Origin: CAZGHS01 sp964525495
GTDB lineage: Bacteria > Patescibacteriota > Microgenomatia > JALYQM01
Length of the DNA: 64,000 nt
Direction of reading: 5' to 3'
NCBI GenBank assembly: GCA_964525495.1
Contig: CAZGHS010000002.1
Location: 120,819 to 184,818 of the forward strand
Position numbers and translations under genes: made by a program. Shown here piece by piece: positions 33,019 to 42,945 of the stretch. The notes beneath the pieces are model-generated. The model ran no database searches. It saw only the letters and a list, made by a program, of their open reading frames with translations, and was not told the origin of the DNA. The first letter of the stretch is position 1; each line of letters opens with the position of its first letter.

Positions 33019-35037
33019 ATGGAAGAAACATTGCAAGACAAAAAGTTTGAGCTTCAATCAGACTATAAGCCAACAGGCGACCAGCCTGCAGCCATAGAAA
33101 AACTCACTGAAGGAATCCAAAACAACTCAAAAAACCAAGTTCTCCTCGGTGTAACAGGCTCGGGTAAAACGTTCACCATGGCCAATGTGATTCAGAAAGT
33201 CCAAAAACCAACTCTCGTTATATCTCACAATAAAACACTCGCAGCGCAGCTCTATCAGGAATTCCGGGACTTTTTCCCAAAAAACGCTGTCGAATACTTC
33301 GTGTCGTATTACGACTACTATCAGCCAGAAGCGTATGTGCCTTCAACTGATACGTACATCGAAAAAGAAACCGAAATCAATGAAGAAATAGACAAACTTC
33401 GTCTCTCAGCCACAACATCGTTACTTACACGCCCTGACGTTATTGTCGTCGCCTCAGTTTCCTGTATCTATAACATTGGATCACCAAAAGAGTACCAGGA
33501 AGCAATCCTTGCCGTTCATGTAGGTCAGTTCAGTAATATGGACCAAGCAATGAAGATACTGTCTCGTATGTCATATACGCGAAATGATTTTGAATTTCAG
33601 CGCGGCATTTTCCGCCGCAAAGGTGACACTCTAGATGTGTATCCTTCATACACGGACTACTTTGTTCGTATGGAGTTCCTCGGTGATCAGATTGACCGCA
33701 TTAGCTTTATTGATCCCATTAGTGGAGATATCCTCGACCGTCCTAAAATGGTCGCAGTCTATCCCGCCAAGCACTACGTCACACCACAAGATCGCATGCA
33801 GCAGGCGCTGATAGATATAAAAAATGATTTAGACATCCAAGTCGAATGGCTCAAGTCGCAGGGCAAAACAATGGAAGCCTACCGTTTAAATCAACGCACG
33901 ACCTACGACTTGGAAATAATTAACGAAATCGGCTATTGCAACGGGATTGAAAACTACTCAAGATATTTCGATGGTCGACAACCAGGCGATGCACCAAACT
34001 CAATGCTCGAATTCTTTCCAAAAGATTATCTACTCATCATAGACGAATCCCATATCACACTCCCTCAGATTCGAGGTATGTACAACGGCGACCAAGCACG
34101 TAAAAGAAATCTCGTTGACTTCGGTTTCCGCTTACCAGCAGCGCTCGACAACCGCCCACTCAAATTTGATGAGTTTCAACGTCGCATGAACCAGACAGTC
34201 TATGTCTCCGCAACACCCGACGAGTATGAACTCGGCTTAGCAGATCAAGTGGTCGAACAGTTGATCAGGCCTACAGGACTTGTAGATCCAGAGGTCGATG
34301 TGCGTCCTACTGAAGGACAGATTAAAGACCTGATACATGAAATAGAATTACGTGTAGCAAAAAATGAAAAAGTCTTGGTTACAACACTTACCAAACGAAT
34401 GTCCGAAGATCTAACTGCTTTTATGCAAGAGAAAAAAATGAAAGTAGCCTATCTCCACTCAGAAGTCGAAACATTAGATCGCACAGATATTCTGGACGAC
34501 CTACGACGTGGCACCTACGATGTGCTTATCGGAGTCAACCTATTGCGAGAAGGTCTCGATCTTCCTGAAGTTTCACTGGTTGCCATCCTCGACGCAGATA
34601 AAGAAGGATTTCTTCGTTCCCGCACCAGTTTTATCCAGATCATGGGACGCGCAGCACGTCATCTCAATGGTCACGTCATCATGTACGCAGACGTCATGAC
34701 CAAGTCTATGAAAGCCGCTATTGAAGAAGTTCAGCGCCGGCGAGAATATCAGATCGAATACAACCTGAAAAATAATATTACCCCCATGCAGATTTCCAAA
34801 AAGATTCGCGAAAAACTTATCGAACGCGAAGTAGAAGAAGAGACTGCAGCCGTAAAAGAGAATCGTGAAGAGATGATCTATAAACAAGCACTCAGTGGTG
34901 AAATGATCCCACAAGACAAATCAAAGTTGATAGGCTATCTCACAAAAAAAATGAAGGAATCGGCTAAAGACTTCAGGTTTGAAGAAGCCGCCGTCCTGCG
35001 TGACAAAATAGCCAAAATACAAGATGACACAAAATAA
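33019..35037 (+). CDS. uvrB: excinuclease ABC subunit B
   Basis: The 672-residue damage-recognition helicase has Walker A GVTGSGKT (about 45-52), the beta-hairpin YYDYYQPEAYVP, the DESH box (about 341-344), the motif VSATPDEYEL and motif VI IMGRAARH, with a C-terminal UVR segment for UvrC contact (KDFRFEEAAVLRDKI). Length is normal. ATG 33019 is used, six bases after the -10 box; a GTG three bases earlier is less likely. Confidence 0.97.
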   Translation: MEETLQDKKFELQSDYKPTGDQPAAIEKLTEGIQNNSKNQVLLGVTGSGKTFTMANVIQKVQKPTLVISHNKTLAAQLYQEFRDFFPKNAVEYFVSYYDYYQPEAYVPSTDTYIEKETEINEEIDKLRLSATTSLLTRPDVIVVASVSCIYNIGSPKEYQEAILAVHVGQFSNMDQAMKILSRMSYTRNDFEFQRGIFRRKGDTLDVYPSYTDYFVRMEFLGDQIDRISFIDPISGDILDRPKMVAVYPAKHYVTPQDRMQQALIDIKNDLDIQVEWLKSQGKTMEAYRLNQRTTYDLEIINEIGYCNGIENYSRYFDGRQPGDAPNSMLEFFPKDYLLIIDESHITLPQIRGMYNGDQARKRNLVDFGFRLPAALDNRPLKFDEFQRRMNQTVYVSATPDEYELGLADQVVEQLIRPTGLVDPEVDVRPTEGQIKDLIHEIELRVAKNEKVLVTTLTKRMSEDLTAFMQEKKMKVAYLHSEVETLDRTDILDDLRRGTYDVLIGVNLLREGLDLPEVSLVAILDADKEGFLRSRTSFIQIMGRAARHLNGHVIMYADVMTKSMKAAIEEVQRRREYQIEYNLKNNITPMQISKKIREKLIEREVEEETAAVKENREEMIYKQALSGEMIPQDKSKLIGYLTKKMKESAKDFRFEEAAVLRDKIAKIQDDTK

Positions 35038-35066
35038 TTTGCTTTCCGCTAAGACTGCGCATAAAA

Positions 35067-35072
35067 TAATAT
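35067..35072 (+). promoter_or_regulatory. -10 element of the 253-residue membrane protein (leaderless type)
   Basis: TAATAT, seven bases before ATG 35080. Confidence 0.4.
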
Positions 35073-35079
35073 CACAAGT

Positions 35080-35841
35080 ATGACGGTCGCATTCATCACT
35101 CTCATTTTAACAATTTTCTTCGCAGTATTTGCATATAGAAGGCCACGGCTAGAACGGAAACTACTTAAAAAAATCCCGCTCGTCGATTGGCTGAACTTAC
35201 TTGTATTACCAATCGTCGTATACTTCACGCTAGTCTCTATTATAAAAGCAATAATTTTGCGGCCACGATACGATTTTTTAGATTTTGAAGACATCTCCCT
35301 ATTTTCACTTCTCGTCTGTTTTCTCTTGTTAACCTTCGTAGGGAATACGATACATTTTTGCGGAAAAGTGCTTTCACGATACATTCCAGTAAATCCACTG
35401 GACATTGTGTACCAAGTAAACGAAGTGTTTCACGACAAACTCAGTCACTACATGTCATTCATGGGATGTTTAGTAACATTCTTTTTAATAGGAATTCTTG
35501 AAATAAACTATCCAGCATTAACAATGATGAAAGATAATCAGTACGCTGCACTACTCAGCATGGGGATTATCGGCGGAGGAGCAGCCACTAAGGGGGTCTT
35601 TACCTGGCAAGGAAGAAACTATCGCCCCATATCATGGCTTAATTTTATTTTACTCTGCACACAGATAGCCTTATTTTTGTCCTACGATCTTTCATATCGT
35701 TACTATCAATACAATACATTCTTACTAAGTTTCATGGTAACAGTCTTAGTAATGTTCTCGTCGCGTACGATCATGATTCTTACTAACCTTGATGAAAAAC
35801 ACCGCATGCGCTATATCGCAAAACTCCTAAGCCTCAGATAA
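35080..35841 (+). CDS. multi-span membrane protein of unknown function
   Basis: The 253-residue protein has about six membrane segments (near 2-18, 36-58, 72-92, 120-140, 150-170 and 180-230). A cytoplasmic loop holds charged patterns (RYIPVNPLDIVYQVNEVFHDKLSHY), including histidines. No transporter signature is recognised. It lies between uvrB and uvrA with its own start 42 bp after uvrB. Function unknown; it is likely lineage-specific. Confidence 0.55.
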   Translation: MTVAFITLILTIFFAVFAYRRPRLERKLLKKIPLVDWLNLLVLPIVVYFTLVSIIKAIILRPRYDFLDFEDISLFSLLVCFLLLTFVGNTIHFCGKVLSRYIPVNPLDIVYQVNEVFHDKLSHYMSFMGCLVTFFLIGILEINYPALTMMKDNQYAALLSMGIIGGGAATKGVFTWQGRNYRPISWLNFILLCTQIALFLSYDLSYRYYQYNTFLLSFMVTVLVMFSSRTIMILTNLDEKHRMRYIAKLLSLR

Positions 35842-35927
35842 CCGCTAATACGTACCTAGAAAAATCTATACAAACGTGTTACACTAGTTAACGATATAAA
35901 ACCCAAAGTAAACCAGAAGGAGTGTGC

Positions 35928-38900
35928 ATGGCAGCTGATAAAATTATCATTAAAGGCGCTCGACAACATAACCTCAAAAATCTAGATATTGAAATTCCAA
36001 AGCATAAAATAGTCGTATTTACCGGCCTTTCAGGTTCGGGTAAGTCTTCTTTGGCATTCGATACGATTTATGCTGAAGGTCAGCGTAGATATGTTGAGTC
36101 GTTGTCGTCATATGCCCGCCAATTTCTTGGTGTGATGGACAAACCTGACGTAGACTATATAGAAGGTCTTTCACCTGCGATCTCTATAGATCAAAAAGCA
36201 GCGTCACACAACCCACGCTCAACTGTAGGCACTACAACTGAAATATACGATTACTTGCGTCTTCTTTTCGCTCGCGTCGGACATCCACACTGTCCAAAAT
36301 GTGGTAGAGAAATTCAGCACATGTCTATAGATCAGATCGTAGACTCAGTTCTAAGACTGGCTGGCGAGATAATGCAAAAAGATAAGCTCACCGCTGCTCG
36401 TGGTGTTCGGTTCCTTATACTTTCACCAGTCGTAAAAGATCGCAAAGGCGAGTTCAGTAATATGTTCGGCGATTTACGAAAAAAAGGTTTTGCTCGTGCT
36501 CGTGTTGATGGCTCTGTCATGGATCTAGATACAGATTTTCATCTGATCAAAACAAATAAACACTCGATCGAAGCATTAGTTGACCGAATTGCTATTTCTG
36601 AAGACACTTTAGCAACATGGAATAACGAAAGCGCATCAGATGATGAAAAAGAAAAGTTCCAAAGTCTACGATCACGCCTTTCACAATCTATTGAACAAGC
36701 CCTAAAACTTTCTGAAGGTAATGCGATTGTTTCGGAGATCCAAGACGATGACCTCAACTTCCCTCAGGATCCACAGAAAATGCACGATCATCTTTACTCA
36801 GAGAAGTTCGCCTGTCCTTTTGACAATATTTCTCTTCCTGAGATAGAACCTCGGTCCTTTTCATTCAACTCGCCACAAGGCGCATGTCCAAACTGTACAG
36901 GATTAGGTACAGAATTAAAAATAGACTCAGAACTTGTTATAAATCCAAACCTCAGTATTGCTGAGGGAGGAATTCTACCGTGGAACAGGCTTTCAAGCAC
37001 CGAGACCTGGTTTAACAGAATAATCAACGAAGTAGCAGATGTAAAAAAGTTCTCAGTTCGTGTACCAATCAAAGATCTCTCTCAGTCTGCAATAGACATG
37101 CTCTTAAACGGAACAGGCGACGAGCTATATTTCATTAAAGGCGAGAATAGACAAGGGAAACAAACAGGTTTCGAAACAACATTCGAAGGCGTCATGCCAA
37201 ACCTCTTACGTCGGTACAAAGAGACTGAATCGGACTATGTCCGGTCAGAGATTGAAAAATACATGCGGCAAGAACTATGTCCAGTCTGCCAGGGAAAGCG
37301 ACTCAAACCAGAAGCACTCTCAGTAACTGTTAACACAAGCTCGATCTACGACGTCACCAACAAATCAATCAAAAAAGCGCTTGATTGGATGAAGGAATTG
37401 TCAGGAGAAAATGTACTTTCACCTCGTGAGACACTGATTGCTAAAGGGATTTTAAAAGAGATCTGCAATCGATTAGAATTTCTGATCGATGTTGGTTTAG
37501 ATTACCTCTCTCTTAACCGTACTTCAGCGACACTCGCCGGCGGTGAATCTCAACGTATCCGACTTGCATCTCAAATTGGATCTGGATTAACGGGAGTTCT
37601 GTACGTCTTAGACGAACCATCGATCGGGCTTCACCAGCGCGACAACACCAAACTTATCAAAACACTTAAACGTCTTCGTGATCTAGGTAACAGCGTAATC
37701 GTAGTCGAGCATGATGAAGAAACTATGGAAGAGTCAGACTATATTGTCGACTTCGGTCCTGGCGCAGGTGAACTAGGTGGAAAAATAATCTCACACGGTA
37801 CACCAGAGCATATTAAAAATGATAAAAAATCTATAACAGGTCAGTATCTCTCCGGTCAGAAAATAGTTGAAATAGATAAAAGTATTCCGATCAAAGATAT
37901 TATGGATACAGACCTTCGTCGCCGCAAAAAAGTTAACGAAAATATACAGGAACTAAAAATCACAGGAGCACGCGAGCACAACCTAAAAGATGTAGAACTA
38001 ACTATTCCACTCGGTCAGTTTGTCTGTGTAACCGGTGTATCTGGATCAGGTAAATCAACGCTCGTTCACGATATTCTGTATCGTTCACTCGCTCAGCATT
38101 TCTTTAAATCCAAGGAAAAGCCAGGAGAGCACGACATCATATCCGGGCTTGAAGCACTAGATAAAGTAGTAATGATCGACCAGTCACCAATTGGCCGCAC
38201 TCCTCGTTCTAACCCAGCCACATACACGGGCGCATTCACCTATATTCGCGAACTCTTTGCAAAAACGACTGAAGCACAAGTTCGTGGATACGGTCCTGGC
38301 CGGTTTAGTTTCAATGTCAAAGGTGGACGCTGTGAAGTTTGCCAAGGTGATGGACTCATCAAAATAGAAATGCAGTTCCTGCCAGACGTATATGTTGCCT
38401 GCGATGCATGCGAAGGTAAACGCTACAACCGTGAAGCTCTCGAAGTGCATTACCGGGGAAAGAATATTTTTGAAGTCCTCAATATGACTGTAGAAGAGGC
38501 ACTCGATTTCTTTGGAAGTATTCCGGCGCTCCGCAACAAACTCGAAACACTCTACGATGTAGGACTCGGCTATATCCGTCTTGGTCAGCCGGCAACCCAG
38601 TTATCTGGAGGTGAAGCACAACGCATCAAACTCGCATCAGAATTAGCAAAGCGTCCAACAGGACATACTATGTATATTCTCGACGAGCCCACAACAGGGT
38701 TACATTTCGCTGATATTTCACGATTACTCTCGATCCTCCGACGACTCGTCAATCATGGTAATACAATATTGGTAATCGAGCACAATCTTGATGTGATCAA
38801 AAACGGAGATTGGATTATCGACCTCGGGCCAGAAGGTGGTGACGGTGGCGGCAACATTGTAACAGTAGGCACACCTCAAGAAGTGGCGGAGCACAAAACT

Positions 38901-38969
38901 AGTTATACGGGTAAATATTTGAAAAGAGTATTTGAGCGAGAAGCCAAAGTAAGGGCAAAGCACACCTAA
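35928..38969 (+). CDS. uvrA: excinuclease ABC subunit A
   Basis: The 1013-residue ATPase has two ABC modules. The first Walker A is GLSGSGKS (near residue 30), with signature LAGGESQRIRLA; the second has GVSGSGKST (near 705) and LSGGEAQRIKLA. Three Cys-rich zinc sites are visible (CPKCGREIQ; CPVCQGKRL; CEVCQGDG with CDACEGKRY). UvrA loads UvrB at lesions. ATG 35928 follows AGAAGGAG; a GTG at 35922 falls within that site. Confidence 0.97.
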   Translation: MAADKIIIKGARQHNLKNLDIEIPKHKIVVFTGLSGSGKSSLAFDTIYAEGQRRYVESLSSYARQFLGVMDKPDVDYIEGLSPAISIDQKAASHNPRSTVGTTTEIYDYLRLLFARVGHPHCPKCGREIQHMSIDQIVDSVLRLAGEIMQKDKLTAARGVRFLILSPVVKDRKGEFSNMFGDLRKKGFARARVDGSVMDLDTDFHLIKTNKHSIEALVDRIAISEDTLATWNNESASDDEKEKFQSLRSRLSQSIEQALKLSEGNAIVSEIQDDDLNFPQDPQKMHDHLYSEKFACPFDNISLPEIEPRSFSFNSPQGACPNCTGLGTELKIDSELVINPNLSIAEGGILPWNRLSSTETWFNRIINEVADVKKFSVRVPIKDLSQSAIDMLLNGTGDELYFIKGENRQGKQTGFETTFEGVMPNLLRRYKETESDYVRSEIEKYMRQELCPVCQGKRLKPEALSVTVNTSSIYDVTNKSIKKALDWMKELSGENVLSPRETLIAKGILKEICNRLEFLIDVGLDYLSLNRTSATLAGGESQRIRLASQIGSGLTGVLYVLDEPSIGLHQRDNTKLIKTLKRLRDLGNSVIVVEHDEETMEESDYIVDFGPGAGELGGKIISHGTPEHIKNDKKSITGQYLSGQKIVEIDKSIPIKDIMDTDLRRRKKVNENIQELKITGAREHNLKDVELTIPLGQFVCVTGVSGSGKSTLVHDILYRSLAQHFFKSKEKPGEHDIISGLEALDKVVMIDQSPIGRTPRSNPATYTGAFTYIRELFAKTTEAQVRGYGPGRFSFNVKGGRCEVCQGDGLIKIEMQFLPDVYVACDACEGKRYNREALEVHYRGKNIFEVLNMTVEEALDFFGSIPALRNKLETLYDVGLGYIRLGQPATQLSGGEAQRIKLASELAKRPTGHTMYILDEPTTGLHFADISRLLSILRRLVNHGNTILVIEHNLDVIKNGDWIIDLGPEGGDGGGNIVTVGTPQEVAEHKTSYTGKYLKRVFEREAKVRAKHT

Positions 38970-38970
38970 G

Positions 38971-39005
38971 TAGAACACCTCTCTAAACCGCTGCAGATAT
39001 GTTTA
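38971..39005 (+). repeat. dispersed 35-bp repeat, copy 1 (after uvrA)
   Basis: This stretch begins TAGAACACCTCTCTAAA, one base after the uvrA stop, and matches 49634-49668 at 33 of 35 positions, in the same orientation. Confidence 0.7.
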
Positions 39006-39020
39006 GACACTGCCTCTATT

Positions 39021-39049
39021 TTGTAGTGACTACACTTACCTGCTATAGT
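39021..39049 (+). promoter_or_regulatory. transglutaminase gene promoter (leaderless type)
   Basis: TTGTAG (39021-39026), 17-bp spacer, TATAGT (39044-39049); ATG 39057 is seven bases later. Confidence 0.5.
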
Positions 39050-39056
39050 AGTTAGC

Positions 39057-40892
39057 ATGAAGAGATATAGCGTCATTTTACTGGCAGCACTCATCCTAAG
39101 CCTATTCCCCAAGACTACATTCGCCGCCGAATTTTCATCTTCGTATACTGCGAACTACACAGTCAATCCAGACGGAACTGCCCAAGTCGTCCAAAATATT
39201 CAGGTGACTAATCTAGTACCTGAATACTATGTCAGTAAATACACAATTGACCTCGGTGTGCAGAAAATAAAAGATCTCAAAGCCATCGAAAAAAATAAAG
39301 AGCTCAAAGCCTCTGCCGCTCAGTCAGCAAGTAACTCAGCTATCGTAGTGGAATTTAATGATAAAACAATAGGTAAGGGGAGCACGAAACGCTTTACTGT
39401 CACTTATACAGCAGAAAACTTTGTACAAAAAAGTGGAAATTTACAAACACTTAATATACCCAAAGTCTCGGGAACGGGGATAACAAAATACGACCTCACT
39501 GTTAAAATACCCAATTCACTAGGGGTAGTGAGTTCGATCACACCTGAACCGCTCGAGGAAAAAAGCGATTTAGAAAGCACCACAATAACTTTCAGCACCA
39601 AACAAGTAACGAGTTCATCTATCGCACTCATACTCGGGGAGAAGCAATATTATACGCTGGGATTAACCTATCACCTCAAAAACCCACAAAGTAAGTCAGT
39701 CTATACCGAAGTCGCATTCCCTATGAATACACCCTACCAAAAAATATTGTTTGAAAACATAACACCCAAGCCTCAAAGTATTTCTGTTGACGAGGATGGA
39801 AATTATATTGGTCGATATAATTTAGCTCCCAAACAAGAATTAGACGTACAGTTCACGGGTAAGGCTATTATTTATAAAGATAGACAAAGAGAAGATAAAA
39901 AAATTACTGATCAGCAAAAAACAATTTACACCCAGAAACAAACATATTGGGAAACAGATAACGAACACATTGCAACACTAGCGGCACAACTCAAAACGCC
40001 AGAAAAGATATATCAGTACGTCATAGACACACTCAGGTATGACACAAGTAAACTCGGTAGTGAAGAGTTCATTCGGCTCGGTGCCGCCTCTGTCTTACAA
40101 AATCCGACACAAAGTGTCTGCATGGAATTCACTGATCTATTTATCACACTCGCCCGCGCAGCCGGGATACCCGCTCGCGAAATTAATGGATACGCATATA
40201 CCAATGACCCAGTTACTCGACCCCTATCACTGTCACAAGACTTACTCCACGCGTGGCCAGAGTATTGGGACGAAGAAAAAGGCTGGGTACAAGTTGACCC
40301 CACATGGCAAAACACAACTCGTGGTATCGATTACTTCAACTCATTTGATCTCAACCATATAGCGTTTGTGAGAAAGGGTTACAGCAGCGAATATCCATAT
40401 CCAGCTGGTTCGTACAAAGGCAAAGATCCAAACACGCGAGATGTCTTGGTGAGTTTTTCCGATCATCCGCCAGAAATGAAAGAACAATTCCAACTAAAAA
40501 CTAATGCAAACAAAACCTTTATTACTGGTAGCGTTAAAGATACGTATTATACCGTTGAAAACAAGGGAAATACGGGATTAGAAAAGACCGCAACAATTGT
40601 TGACCAGGAAACTGGAAAGGAACTGTCCCAGGATTTAATAATTCCTCCTATGACTACAAGCAAATTCATGCTAATAAAAAAAGATGACACTACGGGATTA
40701 AATAAAGAAAACAATCTAGTGGTAACTATCGACGATCAGTCGGCAAGTACTCAAGTCTTAATTCTTCCTTGGTATCAATACAGTCCTTTCTACTTTGCCA
40801 TCGGATACATGATTGGCCTTCCGGCCCTCTGTATTATCCTATACAAGGCGCTTCATAAGCGTTCCATGCAAAGACGCAAACTTTCGGTATAA
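39057..40892 (+). CDS. secreted, membrane-anchored transglutaminase-like protein
   Basis: The 611-residue protein has a signal peptide (1-23, ending TFAAE), beta-rich N-terminal domains, a transglutaminase core with C355 (SVCMEF), H398 (LHAW) and D414 (VDPTW), and a C-terminal membrane segment (about 579-600) with a basic tail. The intact Cys-His-Asp triad suggests an active extracellular cysteine protease or crosslinking enzyme. Its stop codon lies inside the -10 box of uvrC. Confidence 0.85.
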   Translation: MKRYSVILLAALILSLFPKTTFAAEFSSSYTANYTVNPDGTAQVVQNIQVTNLVPEYYVSKYTIDLGVQKIKDLKAIEKNKELKASAAQSASNSAIVVEFNDKTIGKGSTKRFTVTYTAENFVQKSGNLQTLNIPKVSGTGITKYDLTVKIPNSLGVVSSITPEPLEEKSDLESTTITFSTKQVTSSSIALILGEKQYYTLGLTYHLKNPQSKSVYTEVAFPMNTPYQKILFENITPKPQSISVDEDGNYIGRYNLAPKQELDVQFTGKAIIYKDRQREDKKITDQQKTIYTQKQTYWETDNEHIATLAAQLKTPEKIYQYVIDTLRYDTSKLGSEEFIRLGAASVLQNPTQSVCMEFTDLFITLARAAGIPAREINGYAYTNDPVTRPLSLSQDLLHAWPEYWDEEKGWVQVDPTWQNTTRGIDYFNSFDLNHIAFVRKGYSSEYPYPAGSYKGKDPNTRDVLVSFSDHPPEMKEQFQLKTNANKTFITGSVKDTYYTVENKGNTGLEKTATIVDQETGKELSQDLIIPPMTTSKFMLIKKDDTTGLNKENNLVVTIDDQSASTQVLILPWYQYSPFYFAIGYMIGLPALCIILYKALHKRSMQRRKLSV

Positions 40893-40893
40893 T
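40888..40893 (+). promoter_or_regulatory. uvrC -10 element overlapping the upstream stop codon
   Basis: TATAAT contains the TAA stop (40890-40892) of the transglutaminase gene; ATG 40901 is seven bases later. Confidence 0.45.
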
Positions 40894-40900
40894 ACAGGAA

Positions 40901-42202
40901 ATGGAATATCCAAACGAAAAAGTACAAAAGCAAGTCGCTGAACTTCCGGACAAACCAGGGGTATACATATACCGTGATGAAAGCAAGCAAGTCATATACG
41001 TAGGTAAGGCGATCAATCTCAAAAATCGAGTCAAATCATATTTTCAAACACCTGAAAAACTCGGACCAAAAACAGCAGCACTAGTCGCCAATATCAACAA
41101 TCTAGAATACTTAGAAGTTGAAAGCGAAATAGAAGCCTTGTTACTCGAAGCAGAACTTATTAAACGTAATCGACCTCGTTACAACATTGTCTTAAAAGAC
41201 GACAAATCATACCTATATATTAAAATCACGACCAACGAAGATATCCCTCGCATATCAACCGCGCGCAGTGAAAATATACCAGGAGTCACTTATTTCGGGC
41301 CTTTTCCAAGCGGACAAACAGCCAAAAACGTTTTAAAGACAATTAGAAAAATCTTCCCCTACAGATCGTGTAAGACACTGCCCAAAACACCGTGTCTGTT
41401 TTACCACATAAAGCTCTGTCCTGCGCCGTGTGTCGAATATATTAGCAAAGAGCATTACCAACAAGTTGTCGATCAAATAATCCTGTTCTTGAAGGGTAAA
41501 CGAAAATTGCTCGAAAAAGATATTGAACACCAGATGAAAACCGCGTCAGAAAATCTACGATTTGAAGACGCCGCCCGTCTCAAAAAACAATTAGATGACA
41601 TGCGCTATATTACACAAAACTTCCGCCGTCCCGAGGACTATATTGAAAACCCAAACCTCAAAGAAGACCAGAGGCAAGAAACACTTCAAGAAATAAGTGA
41701 TGCCATTAAAGACTATCTTATTTTACCTAGCCTTCCACAGCGAGTAGAGTGTTACGACATCTCAAATATCCAGGGTAAGCAAGCAGTGGGAGCCATGGTT
41801 GTGTTTACAAACGCGGAGCCAGACAAACGTGAATATCGTAAATTCAAAATCAGAACCAAGGATACTCCAGATGACTTCTCGATGATGAGAGAGATGCTCA
41901 CTCGCAGATTCAATAACGACTGGCCTCTTCCCGATCTCATTGTCATAGATGGGGGAAAGGGACAACTGCAAGTTGCTCACGATGTCCTAAACGAAATTGG
42001 ACTCAGTCTTCCGGTTATCTCACTCGCTAAGCGCCTGGAAGAAATATTTATCAAAACGGATACAGACTTCGTAAGTGTGCAGCTTCCGCGAAACTCCAAA
42101 GCTCTACGAATGCTCCAACATATCCGAGACGAAGCTCATCGTTTTGGCATTACGTTTCACCGATCACTGCGAGCAAAAAAGCTCCTCGCGGATATGAAAT
42201 AG
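40901..42202 (+). CDS. uvrC: excinuclease ABC subunit C, lacking the C-terminal HhH
   Basis: The 433-residue nuclease has the GIY-YIG domain (PGVYIYRDESKQVIYVGKA, about 20-38), a Cys-containing segment (CKTLPKTPCLFYHIKLCPAPC), a UVR region for UvrB contact (near 215) and the RNase H-like 5' nuclease (VECYDISNIQGKQAVG and LIVIDGGKGQL). It stops at FHRSLRAKKLLADMK, where typical UvrC proteins of about 600 residues continue into tandem helix-hairpin-helix motifs. Loss of this DNA-binding end may alter the 5' incision or the range of lesions. The first nuclease should be unaffected. Confidence 0.93.
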   Translation: MEYPNEKVQKQVAELPDKPGVYIYRDESKQVIYVGKAINLKNRVKSYFQTPEKLGPKTAALVANINNLEYLEVESEIEALLLEAELIKRNRPRYNIVLKDDKSYLYIKITTNEDIPRISTARSENIPGVTYFGPFPSGQTAKNVLKTIRKIFPYRSCKTLPKTPCLFYHIKLCPAPCVEYISKEHYQQVVDQIILFLKGKRKLLEKDIEHQMKTASENLRFEDAARLKKQLDDMRYITQNFRRPEDYIENPNLKEDQRQETLQEISDAIKDYLILPSLPQRVECYDISNIQGKQAVGAMVVFTNAEPDKREYRKFKIRTKDTPDDFSMMREMLTRRFNNDWPLPDLIVIDGGKGQLQVAHDVLNEIGLSLPVISLAKRLEEIFIKTDTDFVSVQLPRNSKALRMLQHIRDEAHRFGITFHRSLRAKKLLADMK

Positions 42203-42247
42203 GGAAGACTCAGCATATTTTAAAGCCGCAGTTCTTAAACTCTCTGT

Positions 42248-42276
42248 TTGATTATCTTTCGTCAAAACCTCATAAT
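42248..42276 (+). promoter_or_regulatory. promoter of the holin-like gene (leaderless type)
   Basis: TTGATT (42248-42253), 17-bp spacer, CATAAT (42271-42276); ATG 42285 is eight bases later. Confidence 0.4.
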
Positions 42277-42284
42277 AGAGTCAC

Positions 42285-42704
42285 ATGAAGCACATCATCC
42301 GTAAAATCGGCATTAGCATTGGTACCATATATCTTCTGACCTTTATTAACCAGGGATTCTACTATACAGATGGCTATAAATCGTTATTACTCGCTGGATT
42401 CGTGATGTTCTTTTTGGACACGATCGTTGAGCCAATATTAGGCATTATATTTCTCCCAATCAACTTCCTGACCCGTGGCTTATTCAACTGGGTTATAGGA
42501 ATAGGATTACTCTTTGCCTTGCTCTATTTTGTTCCGTCGCTCCACATTTCTGAGTGGACATTTCCAGGCTATACATTAGATATCCCCAAGGTCTACGCGC
42601 TCCATATCCCAAATTACACCTTTTCCTTCTGGCCAAACCTCATTTTAGTCTCATTTCTGTTCAATTTTATAAGCGGAACCCTCCACTGGATCCTAGAAGA
42701 CTAA
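42285..42704 (+). CDS. phage-holin-4-like membrane protein
   Basis: The 139-residue protein has four membrane segments and the pattern GFVMFFLDTIVEPILGIIFLPINFLTRGLFNWVIG, similar to the bacterial Phage_holin_4_2 family (PF04020). Despite the name, these proteins are widely chromosomal and no phage genes are nearby. The function is unknown. It precedes secG by 18 bp. Confidence 0.6.
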   Translation: MKHIIRKIGISIGTIYLLTFINQGFYYTDGYKSLLLAGFVMFFLDTIVEPILGIIFLPINFLTRGLFNWVIGIGLLFALLYFVPSLHISEWTFPGYTLDIPKVYALHIPNYTFSFWPNLILVSFLFNFISGTLHWILED

Positions 42705-42709
42705 GCTGA

Positions 42710-42715
42710 TATAAT
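42710..42715 (+). promoter_or_regulatory. secG -10 element (leaderless type)
   Basis: TATAAT, seven bases before ATG 42723. Confidence 0.45.
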
Positions 42716-42722
42716 ACCCTCT

Positions 42723-42941
42723 ATGAATTGGGAAATGACTCTACAAATAGCTCAAATTAGCATAGCAGTTCTTATTATAGTGCTGGTTTCTATCCAGGGA
42801 AAAGGCGCAGGACTATCAAGTTCGATAGGCAGTGGGGCGCTTTACAGCACACGACGTGGGGCAGAAAGAGTAATCTTCTACGCAACTGTCACCTTAGGCG
42901 TTCTGTTCGCAGTCTTATCCGTCGTATCGCTCTTCATGTAA
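42723..42941 (+). CDS. secG: preprotein translocase subunit SecG
   Basis: The 72-residue protein has two membrane helices flanking the typical loop: LVSIQGKGAGLSSSIGSGALYSTRRGAER. SecG joins SecYE in the translocon and assists SecA-driven export. Length and pattern are normal. A solute-binding protein gene follows 19 bp downstream. Confidence 0.92.
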   Translation: MNWEMTLQIAQISIAVLIIVLVSIQGKGAGLSSSIGSGALYSTRRGAERVIFYATVTLGVLFAVLSVVSLFM

Positions 42942-42945
42942 CTGG

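Noticed and set aside
42285..42704. Prophage remnant because of the holin-like protein
   Set aside because: The family is widely chromosomal and no other phage gene is nearby.
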